Positions 1-11,400 of a stretch of DNA of 64,000 nt are shown in pieces. This stretch comes from Apoda limacodes (lineage: Eukaryota; Arthropoda; Insecta; Lepidoptera; Limacodidae): contig OX291557.1 of NCBI GenBank assembly GCA_946406115.1, forward strand, positions 7,844,501 through 7,908,500. The letters run 5' to 3'. The notes under the pieces were generated by a model, which saw only the letters and a program-made list of their open reading frames with translations, did no database searches and was not told the origin of the DNA. The position numbers and the translations under genes were made by a program. Positions within the stretch are counted from its first letter, which is position 1. Each line of letters opens with the position of its first letter.

Positions 1-1374
1 CTTAACTATCACGAGAGAGTGGCCTAGATTAATTATACAATGTAGAATCAATGCGCGTGCGACTAGCGTCATGACCCTTCGGAGCGTCGAGCCGTACTGA
101 ATTGAATTGAACGAACTGAACAGGTCTGGTTGGTTTGGTTTGTACTGTTACTGGTCGTGCAGTGCCAACGCCCGTTCACCAAGTCTTATCTGGCTAGAGC
201 TTACTTGATGTGCTGGTCGCTCACAAGACTGCAGGATGCTGTATTGTTAGTGCAAGATTGCAGCTTTGAGTTTGTACTCGTAGCAGCAACCTCTCACATT
301 GTGATAAGTGCTCATTGTTCGTGTACCGGAAGCGACACGGAATGTACCGAACAGATAATCACATGAATGTGGCTTTTGCTTGATTAGTAAGTTTATTCCC
401 CTGATTTCATTTGACCAAAGCACTTTGAGCGCGCTTGTTGCATGTATTTCGCAGAGATGTCTTAGTATTCTTAGTTTGATTTGAAATAATAAAGAAATGT
501 GCAGAACTTGACTTAAGACTTTATTTAAAACCTTTTTTGTGGACTATCTTTCTGGTTTTGCTTACAAGATCAAGATAACAGGTTTTGAAAATAGATGTTT
601 CATCGTCATCTACTAGTTTTTAATGATTAATCGTCCATTTTATTATGCTCGTAGTTACAGCTGAACATTTGAAGGCATATATGCCGGATGCAAACACGTA
701 AGACATTTTCAGTACAAATACACTAACGGGCTTGAGGCTGCACCATAAAAATGAATCCTCACAACCTTTAACTTTAACCTCTGCTAAAACTGTTACATTA
801 TAATTTATAATCAACATAAACTTTACAAAGTTGATACACGACACAGTTGTTTTAAAAGTTTTAGACGACCTAATGACGTTGTAAAAATTATGATAATGAC
901 CAGGGTCCTGGTTCTCGTGCTGATTAGAGATGAATGTCTCAACAATTTAAAGACATTCTGATTATTTTTAATTAAAAGAGATATATATATATATATATAG
1001 CTGTGGAAAATAAGAAAATAACAAAAAAAAAAAAAAATCAATTATTTAATCTATGTATGTATATGTTAAGCAATTCACGGAAGTAGGTAGTGAAAAATAA
1101 CGAAGTGTTAAAATTTCGGTAAAAATATCGGTACATAGTTTCACCTTCGCGTTACTGTAATAAAGGTGTTTTCTCCTCTAGTGTGCGCATCATTATCGAA
1201 CATTTAATGCGAGGTCAAAGACATTATTAGCGCTGATAAGTTTCACGCTGCAAGGCAAGTCCAGATTTTAATTTTGGCATCAAATCTAAGTAAAATACGA
1301 GTAAATATCTCAGTCTAGCATAAACTAGTTACAATCAGATTCCATAAAATCGTAATATACCAAAACTACATGCT
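1..1374. other. Gene-free AT-rich stretch
   Basis: I see no recognisable gene here. The short open frames have no family-like composition or splice structure. There is a short TA microsatellite near 981-1000 and a poly-A run near 1023-1037. Confidence 0.5.
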
Positions 1375-1406
1375 CAAATCACACAAAAGATCTTTTGTGT
1401 GATTTG
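1375..1406. repeat. 32-bp perfect palindrome
   Basis: The half-site CAAATCACACAAAAGA (1375-1390) is followed with no spacer by its exact reverse complement (1391-1406). It could be a MITE core, a cruciform-forming site or a dimeric protein-binding site. Nothing nearby decides which. Confidence 0.9.
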
Positions 1407-1789
1407 ATTGCAGGTACCTGAACGTATCCCGAGAATACTTTTTTATGATTGCCATTAAAGATTTTTTATCCAAGTTTCTATGGTAATTACGCGTAAATTT
1501 ATAGATATCATAGATATTATTACAGACTTGATTCAATAGCCACATCTGGCACCAAGACGAGCCAATCGAAGCGCAAGGGCACTAACTACCTTTTCTCGAA
1601 GATCTTCGTCGTTTTTTTGAATTCTCATAACCTGAGTTTCAATTATACCAGATAAACAAAATTCTCGGGATATGATGTCAATAGTGGACTTATTAAACAT
1701 ATAAATTTTCAATTGCATAGCTCTTATACTTTAGATTTTATTGATAACCGATTTCTTCACTGACTCACTGATGATCATTGCAATTGTTA
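1407..1789. other. Gene-free stretch with one short minus-strand ORF
   Basis: A 61-codon minus-strand frame (1718-1533) ends in a fairly protein-like stretch rich in Glu, Arg and Leu. I recognise no family and see no supporting neighbours. Confidence 0.3.
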
Positions 1790-2220
1790 GGGTACTTCCG
1801 GGAGTCCTAGAAAGCTGAAATTTGGTATGTAAGCTACTATTAGTACACAAACAACAAAAAATTCTAAAACTTTGAACTTTTACCACCCAACCCCTTAAGC
1901 TAGGGGATGGAAGTTTGTATGAGACTTTCGCAAATTTTGATGCTTGATGTCTGAAAATTGATATAGGGACTCTTTGTTATAAATAATGAAATACATATTT
2001 CAGGATTTTTAGTATATCACCCCCACCCTTTTAATTAGGGGATGGAAGTTTGTACGGCTTTTCCCCCATTCAAACTTAATTTCATGCTAGAGATGTAAAA
2101 ATTATGCAAGAATTTACACAGACTTTTTGTTACAAAAAAAAGTACGTGTTTCAGGTTTTAAAAAAAAATCATTTCTTAACCCCTTAAAATAGGGGATGAA
2201 AATGTATATAGGGCTCTCGT
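1790..2220. repeat. Three imperfect repeats of a CCCCTT...AGGGGATG module
   Basis: Near 1888-1926, 2026-2063 and 2179-2217 the same module recurs: a C-rich stretch, TTAA-like centre, AGGGGATGGAAGTTTGTA, then a T/C-rich tail. The spacing is roughly 138-153 bp. It looks like a degenerate tandem repeat inside an old mobile element. Confidence 0.5.
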
Positions 2221-2942
2221 CAAGTTTTCAGAATATTACTTCATTATTATACTTACACGAATAATATACTTCGTTAAAAATAAAATGTGATGACAAGCAT
2301 TTACAAAATAAAACTTCTATGGTGATGGGTAATCACAATGATTTAGGCCCCGGTTGTTGTAAGGTAAAAATCGTAATAAGTTGTATCTGAGGTCGGACTT
2401 AAAAATCTGAAGACATTGTAAACCAATAGACTTATGCGAATATTGTTTTTTATATTGTAACCCTTTCTAAACAACGAAAAACTAAGTTTTTAATATTTAA
2501 ATTAAACAAAGATAGAGAGTGGGCTATGAAAAATGGCACCTCTGATGTACAAGAAAACAACCCCAAAAAAGAAAGAAAATAAGAATAAAATAAAAACATA
2601 TTTGACATTAAGGTTTTTGTTTTTGCGTTACCGTCACATGGGTGTAAGTTGAAAAATTGATTCTCTGTTTATTACTTTTCTGTTTTACAATAGATCTTGT
2701 AGTAGCGGAACGGCCAAGCCACATACTTTGACTACGGTGTAGAGTTTGTGAAATTAGGGCTTGTAGAGTCAGGACGTGGTGAGTGGAGAGCTTGGCTCTA
2801 CATGTGATCTTAATAACTTCTTGACAGTGCGGGCCATATAGTTTCGTATTGGCAACATTTTACATAAAAAAGTTTTTGGTGGGTGATTATTTAACCAATG
2901 TATCTTCAAGCCTATCCATATAAGTCCATATACACATTTAAA
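2221..2942. other. Gene-free AT-rich stretch
   Basis: I see no gene, RNA or clear repeat here. Confidence 0.4.
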
Positions 2943-3162
2943 TCTATACTAATATTATAAATGCGAAAGTAACTCTCTCTGTCTTTCTGTCTGTCAAGCT
3001 TAAACTTGGAATGGGGATAGTTTGAGTCCCGGGGAAGCATAAAGGCTACTTGAAAACGTCAAATGTGAGTCAGTCAGTTTTTTACTATAATTCAGGAGTT
3101 GCCGTTGAAATCCTATACCTATAACCAAATTTAGAGCGGGCGGAACTGCGGGCAAAAGCTAG
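2943..3162 (+). mobile_element. Short non-autonomous Helitron-like element
   Basis: It begins TCTATACTAATATTATAAA and ends GCGGGCAAAAGCTAG, so it has a 5' TC and a 3' CTAG, and it sits between an A and a T. These are the hallmarks of Helitrons. The same start recurs at 53064 and 59975. At 220 bp it has no room for a Rep/helicase gene and must have been moved by an autonomous relative. Confidence 0.7.
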
Positions 3163-4640
3163 TGGTAAATTAAGATCACAACTAGAACTACTCTAGTACT
3201 AACTAGTACTAGTAGAAAGGTCACACTAAGTGCTATGATTTTAGAGCAAAACTTAACACTCAATAGGCAAATATCAGGAAAGGCAATATGACTAAATAAC
3301 TAGTTTTACCGTTATGCGGATGTGGTAGTAACTTGATAAATGACATAAGTAAAAAGCTTTACAGAACATTTTTCCACGGCCATTTTACAAAAATCATAAC
3401 CACAACTTGTTATAAATAGTTTTTTTTATCTCTTGGATTCAAAACAATGTTATTCAACATAGAGTTCAAAATTATTCAGTAAATGGTTCAATGGAATTCG
3501 AAAAAAAACGACAAAATTAGTAAACAGTGCCTGGTATATGTATTATAACATATTTTTGCATTTGACATCATATCTATAAATTATTTTTTTTTGAATAAAA
3601 AAAGTTTATAATTGTAGAGCGGAACATTTCCGACTGAAAATCACTTTTCACGTTTTAGTTACACGTTTTTCCTAACTTCGGTGGACTATAAAATTGTTTT
3701 TTTTCTTATTTTTTTAAAATTTATACTGTGGCTGTAACAGAAAAAAACAAAAGTAAAATTTTAATTTGTTTTTTCAAAAAAATGCTATGTCGGTAACATA
3801 AATAGTTAGTAGTATGTAACAAAATATGATGCTCACAAACAACAAAAAAACTGCCCCTACCCAAGTAACACCGAACCGCTGTATATAAGCTGAATCACTG
3901 TCTACAATATAATCTTTAGCTGAACAAGGTTGTTGAATAAGAGTAATAGCAGCGCTGTTTCAGCTGATATAACTCTGATTTGGGCACAAATTAAACAGCT
4001 ATTCGCTGAGTAACTGTATCTAATTGCATTATATCAGCATTATTTGAGTATCAATAAGGATAACTGTCACCCCAAGAGCTGAATTTAGTTGATTATTACT
4101 TATTAGAGTTGATTTTACCTATTATGCAGCATAATGGCTGATTATTAGAGTGGGTGTTACCTATTTTGCAGCATAAACTACAGACCAGGACCTTATTAAC
4201 GCCTTAATGGTGTTGAAAAATCACAAGTGGCAAAATTGAAAATTATTTTTACTGCTCCGACTCTCACAACGCTGTTTATGAAGAAATTTGGGATTGTTTG
4301 TGTGTGATCCATTTTTCATTTAATAAATATTAATTTTCTGTAGAAAAACCTTTATTTTAAATTTGATTGGGAAAGCAAGTTTATTGTCAAATACAATACG
4401 AAGTAGACTAAAATTTCCACGCGCCTTTAAAATATGACTGTTTAGTTAAAAATTATAGAATAATATAGATTATTTTAAAAAACTAAAACCCTCTTTACAT
4501 CGGATATAATTTGTCAATAAGCTGATTATTTACAAAAAAAATAGTGTCATATTGAATATGATACCTAGTTTTTATTTTCGTTGAATAAACAAAAAAAAAT
4601 ATTACATAGGTTAGATCCTTAAAGATGGTGGACAACCATT
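3163..4640. other. Gene-free stretch with a 42-bp-spaced direct repeat
   Basis: I see no gene. A 35-bp sequence at 4100-4134 (TTATTAGAGT...GCAGCATAA) recurs at 4142-4176 with a few mismatches. The surrounding CAGCTGATATA-type motifs (about 3880-4190) look like a decayed non-autonomous element. Confidence 0.4.
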
Positions 4641-6090
4641 GTGCACTGCATTAATCACAATTAAATTACGTCGTCGGCAAATCGAAGGTGAGTGATGTAC
4701 TTGCCACTTATGTTGACGCCATATCTTTTCCACTCCAGAAGCTTAAACACATCTTCCAACGCAGTAGTGAACAGTTTCGGAAAAATCTGCAGATGGATTG
4801 GTTTCCTGTTCTGGTCTTGTTGTCGGACAGGCATGGTGGCTCTGTTATACAAACACTTCTGCACTTCAATCTACCATAAGATACTGTAGCATCGCCCAGG
4901 TCTCTAACGAATCGAAGGCTTTTTCATAGTCAACGAACTAGCTACGCAAAGAGGCCGATTATACTCCTCTGTCTTCTGTATAATCTGGCGGATCGTATGT
5001 ATGTGGTCCATTGTACTAAAGCCTTTTCGGAAACTGGCTTGTTAGGGAAGCTGGAATTAGTCAAACCTGCGTTCCCGCCGATTGGTATGACCCTGGAAAA
5101 CAGCTTATAGATATGTCTTAAAAGCGAAATAGGTCTACAATTCTTTAGTAAGAGGAAGTCTCCTTTTGTGAAGAAAAGTATGACCGCACTTATGCTCTAA
5201 GTTTCTGGCTTGGTGTCTTTAAGTATAACGAAATTAAAGAGCCTCTGAAGGACTTAAAGTATCGGTGTATTCAGAAGCTCTGAAGTAATAACTGTTATAA
5301 GGTCATTCTAATATCATACAAGCTAACGTCCAAGATATCTTCGGTATAGTGTCAAGTTAATTTGGCTCTGGGTTCTTTGGCCGTGATGTTGACAGGATCA
5401 TGAGTTGAGGTGTACAACTGTCTATAGAAGTTCTCAATCTCTCTCAATATTTCAGGTTTGGACGAAACGATTTTGCCATTCTCGGTCTTCAGTTTTGTCA
5501 ACTGTCGTTGCCCAATAGACAGATCCCTAGAACACTTTCATGCCTCTATTTCGCTCTATAGCCTCTTCTACACGTGGTGTGCTAAAGTGGCTTATAACGC
5601 GTCGTATTGCTTTTGAGATTTGTCTACTGAGCCGCGTGTATTCGGACCTATCGGATGAAGACTGCAATTACATTTCGCGCCGCACCTTTATAAAATTGAG
5701 AGTCTGATCAGAGTTTTTGTGTTCTATTTTTGCGGCGAGCTTTTAAGAACTTAGCTCTAACAGCCTGTCAAATCATCCACATTTCCGCAATCTGCTAGGC
5801 ACTGAAAGCAATTTTAAAATTCGAGCTAAACATGTTTGGGGGTCGAAAAAATGTATGAGGCAATCGTTGGACAGATTGTAGACTCTATCAAACGACTTAT
5901 TTCAAATTCGAGGTTAATATTCAGCGTGCCTTTTACCATGCGGTGATCGCTGCTAGTTTTCACTCTATTGATCACAGAGACAACGCTTAATATTCGCCTG
6001 TCAAAAGTCATGATAAAGTCAACCTCGTTTTTGGTCAAACCGTATAACTTACGGTTATTTTCTGTGAGGTGGCTTTTTGAAGAAAGAATT
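4640..6090 (-). pseudogene. RTE-clade LINE fossil (endonuclease to reverse transcriptase)
   Basis: Read on the minus strand, this is the remains of a non-LTR retrotransposon polyprotein. From upstream to downstream I see an endonuclease-like segment (6038-5826) with TKNEVDFIMT and SDHRMVKGTLNIN, and a linker (about 5570-5380) with RNRGMKVF, KTENGKIVSSKPEIL and FYRQLYTSTHDPVN in shifted frames. It ends in a reverse-transcriptase segment (4864-4661) with FTTALEDVFKLLEWKRYG and ITHLRFADDV, which holds the catalytic FADD. Family knowledge: these motifs are typical of lepidopteran RTE endonuclease/reverse transcriptases. Multiple frameshifts and stops make it dead, and it stops abruptly just past FADD. 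Confidence 0.75.
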
Positions 6091-6239
6091 CATCATAAAG
6101 AGTCCAGCCCTATTCCAAATTTCCCCATTTTCATCTCACCGCAATTTCCAGTGCACAGTTTTGCGTTGCCCTTCATGTGTCTCTTAATAAACAGAACTAT
6201 TTTCAATAGATAGCGCTTATATGGTAATTTATAATGGTA

Positions 6240-6500
6240 AAAGCACGAGCCCCACTCACACTTGGCCGGTTTTTATTATTTTTTGTTACACTTTAGAGCT
6301 CACACTACAATAACTGCAAGTTTGAAGCTTATCTGTGCTTCTTGTATGGGTCCCCATAAACCCTTAAATTTTCAAGGTATTATTTGTTAGGTAATCCGCC
6401 ATTATAAAACACTTTAAAGTTCAGACGGACTGACAGAGGGACAGCAGCGTAGGCTTAATAATAGGGTCCCGTTGGAACCCTTTCGTTACGGAATCCAAAA
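6240..6500 (-). repeat. Interspersed repeat (CCGGCCAAGTG/GGGTTCCG family), degenerate
   Basis: It has the TTGGCCGGTTTTT end near 6264-6278, a GACGGACTGACAGAGGGACAG segment near 6424, and a GGGTCCCG/CGTTACGGAATCC end near 6462-6495. The same family appears at 9894-10136, 16697-17262 and 32775-33060. I recognise it as a repeat common in moths and butterflies but cannot assign a class. Confidence 0.5.
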
Positions 6501-6994
6501 ACAAGACATAGCGCAATTCACCATAAAGATGTCAAGTTATAATGATACATTAGATATTATTAATTTATTATGTCTCGATGTTCAATGACATCGTCTGATA
6601 GATAAGACTAAAAATACTCTCTCAATGACAAAATGTATGAAACTCAAGTCAACGATAAATCGACGAGGGTGACAAACTCATTATAATCGTCTCGTTACTT
6701 AGCCCATGGGCGGCTAACGTCTTTTGAACAAAATAAGCTTAAACGAGTTCAAATGTCAAAAAAAATTATAAAATGATCCCCTAAAACAGACAGAACGTTG
6801 AGAGCTATTGATGCGAATAAATAATTTATTTTATAGGGCTCAATTATGTAAGTCAGTCCTGTCTGGCAATGCGAACTTCTTACATTTCGTCAAAAGCGAG
6901 CAAAAGGGTATTTCTGTCACTGGTCTTGCATTTTAACACTAATTACTTATGAGAATTTACGGCTTGTGAGATTTGTATGGGACAATTCAGACAT

Positions 6995-7082
6995 ATATAA
7001 AGCCACCTCAGTCCTCCAGCCCAGTAAGACAAGACTACGAGAACCAGTGTAGCTGCTACACAGGACTGCGGTGGCTTTATAT
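6995..7082. repeat. Long hairpin
   Basis: The 21-nt arms 6995-7015 and 7062-7082 are reverse complements at 20 of 21 positions (ATATAAAGCCACC...CAGTCCT). They enclose a loop of about 46 nt that holds a second palindrome, GTGTAGCTGCTACAC. It could be a small MITE or a structured RNA. No TA duplication is obvious. Confidence 0.75.
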
Positions 7083-8062
7083 TGTAGCAGCGATGGGATT
7101 AAAAACCTTATAACTCAGTTTACGAGATTTGATGCGTAAATACCCACCAAGGTAGTATGAGACCACATTGCTGTATTAACTTCATAAAAAGTATTAATCT
7201 ATCTCAAAACTAAATATTTATGAAAGTCTGTTTGTTTATTTGGTATCGCTTTACATCGGTACGGTAAAGACACAGTTGAAGTACTTCCAGACCTCACCTC
7301 CCGTCTATTACGATCCTCTTGCGATTGTTTGTACACATACGTCATATTATTTTGTAGTAGTTCAGAATAAGGCGATTGTTTATGATGTATCCAAGGTGTG
7401 CTACGGAGCAACCAATAAAACTATTTTTGGCACCTAAATTGTTGAAGAGACGGAGGTTTCTTTTTATCTTAGAAAAGTTCCCGGAACCACTGTAACCGAC
7501 TTCCCCGAGGCCGAACTGTAGGTATAGCAAACTAATCATGAGAGTTGCCGTATAGGAATTCCACGCTGATAATCGAAACGAGTGCGAGCGAGGCCGCGAG
7601 GCAAGTAATAGTAATATAGGTATATTTACTTTAGAAAACTCAAACCCCACAAAGACGAAGAAATATAAATAAATGTAAATAATATATACTACGTGCTGTC
7701 GCAAGCCGTAAAACCCACGACAGAGGCTTTTACAGGTAAGACTGAAAAACAGTTAGGGATTAACTGAAGAAATGAGGACTGGATTTTGAAAGGTCAGATA
7801 ACTTACCTTTTATTTACATATTGTCATAAAATCAATAAACTCTACCTGAAGGTTTTTTTATCAAAATGGTAAAAGGGTTTATGGTAAGGCTGCCGGTGTA
7901 TGTTTGTCTGTCTGTCTGTGTGTACGGTTTTCTAAGCAACTACAAATAACTAGCCTCCCCAAAGGTAAAAAAAAATATTTTATAGTTATTGGAAATTTGT
8001 CTGAACAGCGAGTAGGCTGTCATATTTCCTGAAAATTCCAAACCTTTTTTTCACTATTTTTG
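7083..8062. other. Gene-free stretch
   Basis: I see no gene. Short overlapping frames around 7199-7704 are not family-like. A (TCTG)n/(TGTC)n tract lies near 7904-7922. Confidence 0.4.
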
Positions 8063-8331
8063 ACTATACTATTTCCATTTCTTGACAGCTCCTGTGGAAA
8101 CTTGAACGTCTTTTTTACATTATGTATACATTATTTAATAAAAATATGACGCTTAGGTACGCACGTACAAGGTCATAGCAGAGTCGGAGAAACTGATAGG
8201 GATGGAGCTATCAATAAACGTAACACGTAATGTAAGAAACTAAACTATTGCCGGATAATTTTGTACAAATTTATTAACTAATATAATTTTTTATATAATT
8301 TCATTACAAGATGTAATCATATTATGTTGAT

Positions 8332-8629
8332 TCTTTATTTTCATCAAAATCTGATGAATCGTCACTGTCACTCGATGAGCTCTCCCCAACATTTATTAGA
8401 AGTTCCTGTACTTCTATATTATCGAATGCCACATGAATTTCCCAACCCGACGCTATAACGAGAAGAACTCACAATTTTTTCTCAGTGTTCGGCAGTTACT
8501 TCCGCACATGCACTTTTCAGTAAATCTAACATCTTGTTTGCCGTAAATGAGGGATGGGTATTGTTTCGATTAGTTCTATAGCATTGTACTGGAATTATAC
8601 GGCGGAAGTCGGCAGCTATTTCGTTGGTA

Positions 8630-8667
<38 letters not shown>

Positions 8668-9508
8668 GGGAGGCTTTTTTTTCGATTTTAAAATATCCAC
8701 TAATTGTACTTTTAATAAAGGATTATGCACATTTTCGCCATGACGTTGGAGTCGGTCAATTATCTCTTGTTTTTTATTAGCCTGCGTCGGCATTATATCA
8801 ATTTGTCGGGAGTGATATGTAGCGTTATTATCGACGGTTCTTCCAGAGATTGCACCATTGCATTTAAAACCATCCTTCGTAAATCTCCGCGTTCATTTCT
8901 TTGTGGTAGTCCACTGTTTTCTTGGATTTGAAGGCCAGTAAAGCCACCTTTTCCCATTAGCACTGAACTAGTGGAAGCGACGGCGTCGTCAGTCCAGATC
9001 TTAGATACTGTGTGGTATGCATTTAACCATGTATCGTCAGTGAAAATAACATTTGACCAATCTGATATCTTTTTGACTTCGCTCGAAAACGCTATCAATA
9101 TTTAAAGTTTGTCCGATTTTTTATAAGTAAATCCAATTTCTTTCAAAACCAAGCTTATGACGATTTTTGGCCAACCACATTCACGTAAAAAAACAACAAG
9201 TTTTTTAAGTAGTGTAATTTCTTTGCGCAAGTAATAGTCATATATATGACGGCGAAAAGCGTCAGCGTTGAAGTTGTCAACCGATGTCACACGACGTGGT
9301 TGGCGTTTTTTCTTCGGCGTACGAAGCTTATTTTCCTGCATGCCGCTTGTACCGTAAGCTTCGGTAGTAATCTTTGAAACAGTAGGTACTCTCGCACTTG
9401 CGACGGTGGTAACAGCGGGCCACCATTTTGATACTCTGCTTCAAAGTAATTACGAACCTTGATCACCAGTTCTCTCGCCTGCCGTTTCAGAACAGATCCT
9501 TTAGGCAT
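8332..9508 (-). pseudogene. Tc1/mariner-like transposase pseudogene
   Basis: The start MPKGSVLKRQARELV is at 9508. Downstream come a helix-turn-helix-like region with KKRQPRRVTSVDNFNADAFRRHIYDYY in pieces (9341-9102), the first catalytic Asp block NVIFTDDTWLNAYHT (about 9060), and a second Asp block DNNATYHSRQIDIMPTQ, which is readable only after a frameshift near 8830. The C-terminus is an acidic tail, INVGESSSSDSDDSSDFDE, with the stop at 8334-8332. The region expected to carry the third acidic residue (PPYHCELNPIE-like in relatives) is missing. A TA microsatellite (8631-8668) sits there and reads as a Tyr/Ile run. The frame is also broken between 9108 and 9098. Family knowledge supports the transposase call; loss of function is read from the breaks. 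Confidence 0.75.
8631..8668. repeat. TA microsatellite inside the transposase remnant
   Basis: A nearly pure TA tract with a TTTATA interruption has grown at the place where the transposase's third catalytic residue should be encoded. Confidence 0.9.
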
Positions 9509-9893
9509 TTTGATATTTAACAGCTGGGCAGCAAACAACACGGAGGAACACAAAATACACAAAGTAACGTATGGAAACTCAGCGAACAGATATGTAGTGA
9601 CTATATAGCACGACCGTCTTGTTGCGAGCGACAGATTAAAACAAACACAGTGGGGCATTGAGTGTTCCCACCTTGAAAAATCTATTTGAATGTTTTTTTT
9701 TTGTATTTGTCTTTGTTCAAAACACAATAAATATATGTAATCGATATCATTACTTATTTGGTCACAACACTAAAACTATCAAATTAGAACTGTCATCGAG
9801 AAAATAAAGAAATGGAAATAGTATAGTAGCCAAAACTATACAAAAAATCTTTTTAAGTGCGTTATCAGCAAGGCAAGTCAAATTATTGGGTAC

Positions 9894-10136
9894 GGAACCC
9901 TAAAAAACGGAAAAAAAAATATTTAAGGGGGCTCCCATACAATTTATTTTTTGCTAATTTTTGCTCGGCATTGATAACGGCAACCGGTAGACGCTTAAAA
10001 TATTCACAGAATTTCACAGTTCAGAATATTTAGTTATATATGCAATTTAAAAACAAATAATTAAATTAAAATAAAACAAATATTTAAGGGGGGCTCCCAT
10101 ACAACAAACGTGTTTTTTTTTTTGCCGTTTTTATAG
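9894..10136. repeat. Interspersed repeat of the GGGTTCCG/CCATACAA family
   Basis: It holds GGGTACGGAACCCTAAAAAA at 9889-9908 and two copies of TATTTAAGGGGGCTCCCATACAA (near 9921 and 10080), the second followed by a TTTTTGCCGTTTT stretch. These modules match the repeat at 32775-33060. It is an internally duplicated fragment. Confidence 0.55.
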
Positions 10137-11202
10137 ATATTGTTATTAGAAATTAATTTGAACAATTATTTATTTTAGCTGAGTAATTATTATCAGTGAA
10201 TAATTTCCTATAAGCAACGGTTAAATTTTATTTCGTTAAAGTTGCTCAGATTTGCCAATGACCTTGACAAACTTTAACGCTCAATAACTTTTTTTCTATC
10301 GCTGACCAATAAATCAAATTAATCGGCCTTTTATGACCTTTTTCTGACTTTTTATATAGTATGATTGTTCATTCTAACTCATATGTGAAACATATGAGGT
10401 GCTAAGATCCCGTAGCCAATATAAAGACTGAACCTAACCTTCAGGGAGTCATAAAGCAGTAAGACTATTACTATGGATGTATATTTATAACAGTATTTCT
10501 TAATTCTATTAGGATTTTGTTTATTTGTAAGATTAATGTACTATGACGTCAATTAAAAAATAACAGTAATTAATTAAAAAATATTAAAATTTTGTTTTTA
10601 AAATTTGCGAGCAGAAAAATTATTCAGACTTATGTACATATTTATATTTTTCAGGAAAAGGTTTTCAAAAAGCCTACAGAAGTCACTAGAACCTACCGTT
10701 GTAGAAACATAAGGAGACACCTACTTTTAATTCTTAAACTATCTATAAGAAAACACAAAATAAACTTGTCTTCTAATTAAATAGATCTTATTCCATACAA
10801 ACAAACCTCTACTCAATACGTAATTAATCGATTTTTTATTCATTCTTCAAGTGGGTACACCTACATAGATTACTTTCTTTTATATGAGCATACATTAAAT
10901 ACTGTCACATACGAATAAGGACGTTTTAATCAACATTCCATAAATCGATTTCCATTTAAAACGAGGACAAGAAACAAATTAATAGTTAAAGTATGGGAGG
11001 TAGCGTAATAAATGGGCTGGTCATATCATACCGACTGATATTATAATACCAACCGTTAGTTGCGTCAGTGGTGGTAGGGTAGGGCTGCCATCCGTCCGGG
11101 TTTCTCCGGATTTGTCCTAGTTTGGAGGGCGTCCGGGGAGCGTACGGGCGGGGTTCTAATTGTAGTCCGGGTTTGAACAAAAACCATAAGAGAGCCAAAA
11201 GA
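10137..11202. other. Gene-free stretch with a GC-rich repeat scrap
   Basis: I see no gene. At about 11085-11170 there is a GC-rich segment (GGCTGCCATCCGTCCGGG..., GGAGGGCGTCCGGGG) unlike its surroundings. It is probably an inserted short repeat that interrupts the hAT-like fragment next to it. Confidence 0.4.
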
Positions 11203-11400
11203 TCATGTTTGCGAAGTTGATTTATAATCAGTTCTGAAATGGTTTGATGTGGTCTCAAGAAGTTTCGTCGTGAATCCGTCATTTTTTACATCAAAATATT
11301 GAATTACCAAAGGAAATAATTTTGTGTTTCCATAGTTGCTGGCATCAGTAGCCGCGCTCATAAATAGTATGTAAATCGTTTTTATGTCCGGCAATCGACA
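11203..11400 (-). pseudogene. hAT-like transposase fragment
   Basis: The minus frame contains AATDASNYGNTKLFPLVIQY and FDVKNDGFTTKLLE. This resembles the central Asp-containing block of hAT/ZBED-type transposases (a D-A-S-N...K-LFP-LV-YF pattern), recalled from family knowledge. It is only about 65 residues long, is followed by a stop, and is cut by a GC-rich insertion at lower coordinates. It is certainly a fossil, but the family call is moderate. Confidence 0.5.

Larger units (their letters stand above)
8063..9827 (-). mobile_element. Tc1/mariner-type DNA transposon, inactive
   Basis: The 21-bp sequence at 8063-8083 (ACTATACTATTTCCATTTCTT) is exactly the reverse complement of 9807-9827. 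Within the repeats, TA dinucleotides flank CTATTTCCATTTC, consistent with TA target use. The enclosed minus-strand frame fragments encode a DDE transposase of the IS630/Tc1/mariner group. The transposase is broken, so this copy cannot move itself. Confidence 0.75.

Noticed and set aside
130..366. 78-codon plus-strand frame at the left end
   Set aside because: It lacks an ATG start, has no family features and lies in repetitive GGTTTGG/GAATTGAA sequence.
1533..1718. 61-codon minus-strand frame with a protein-like C-terminus
   Set aside because: It has no recognised family, no clear splice partner and no neighbours that support it.
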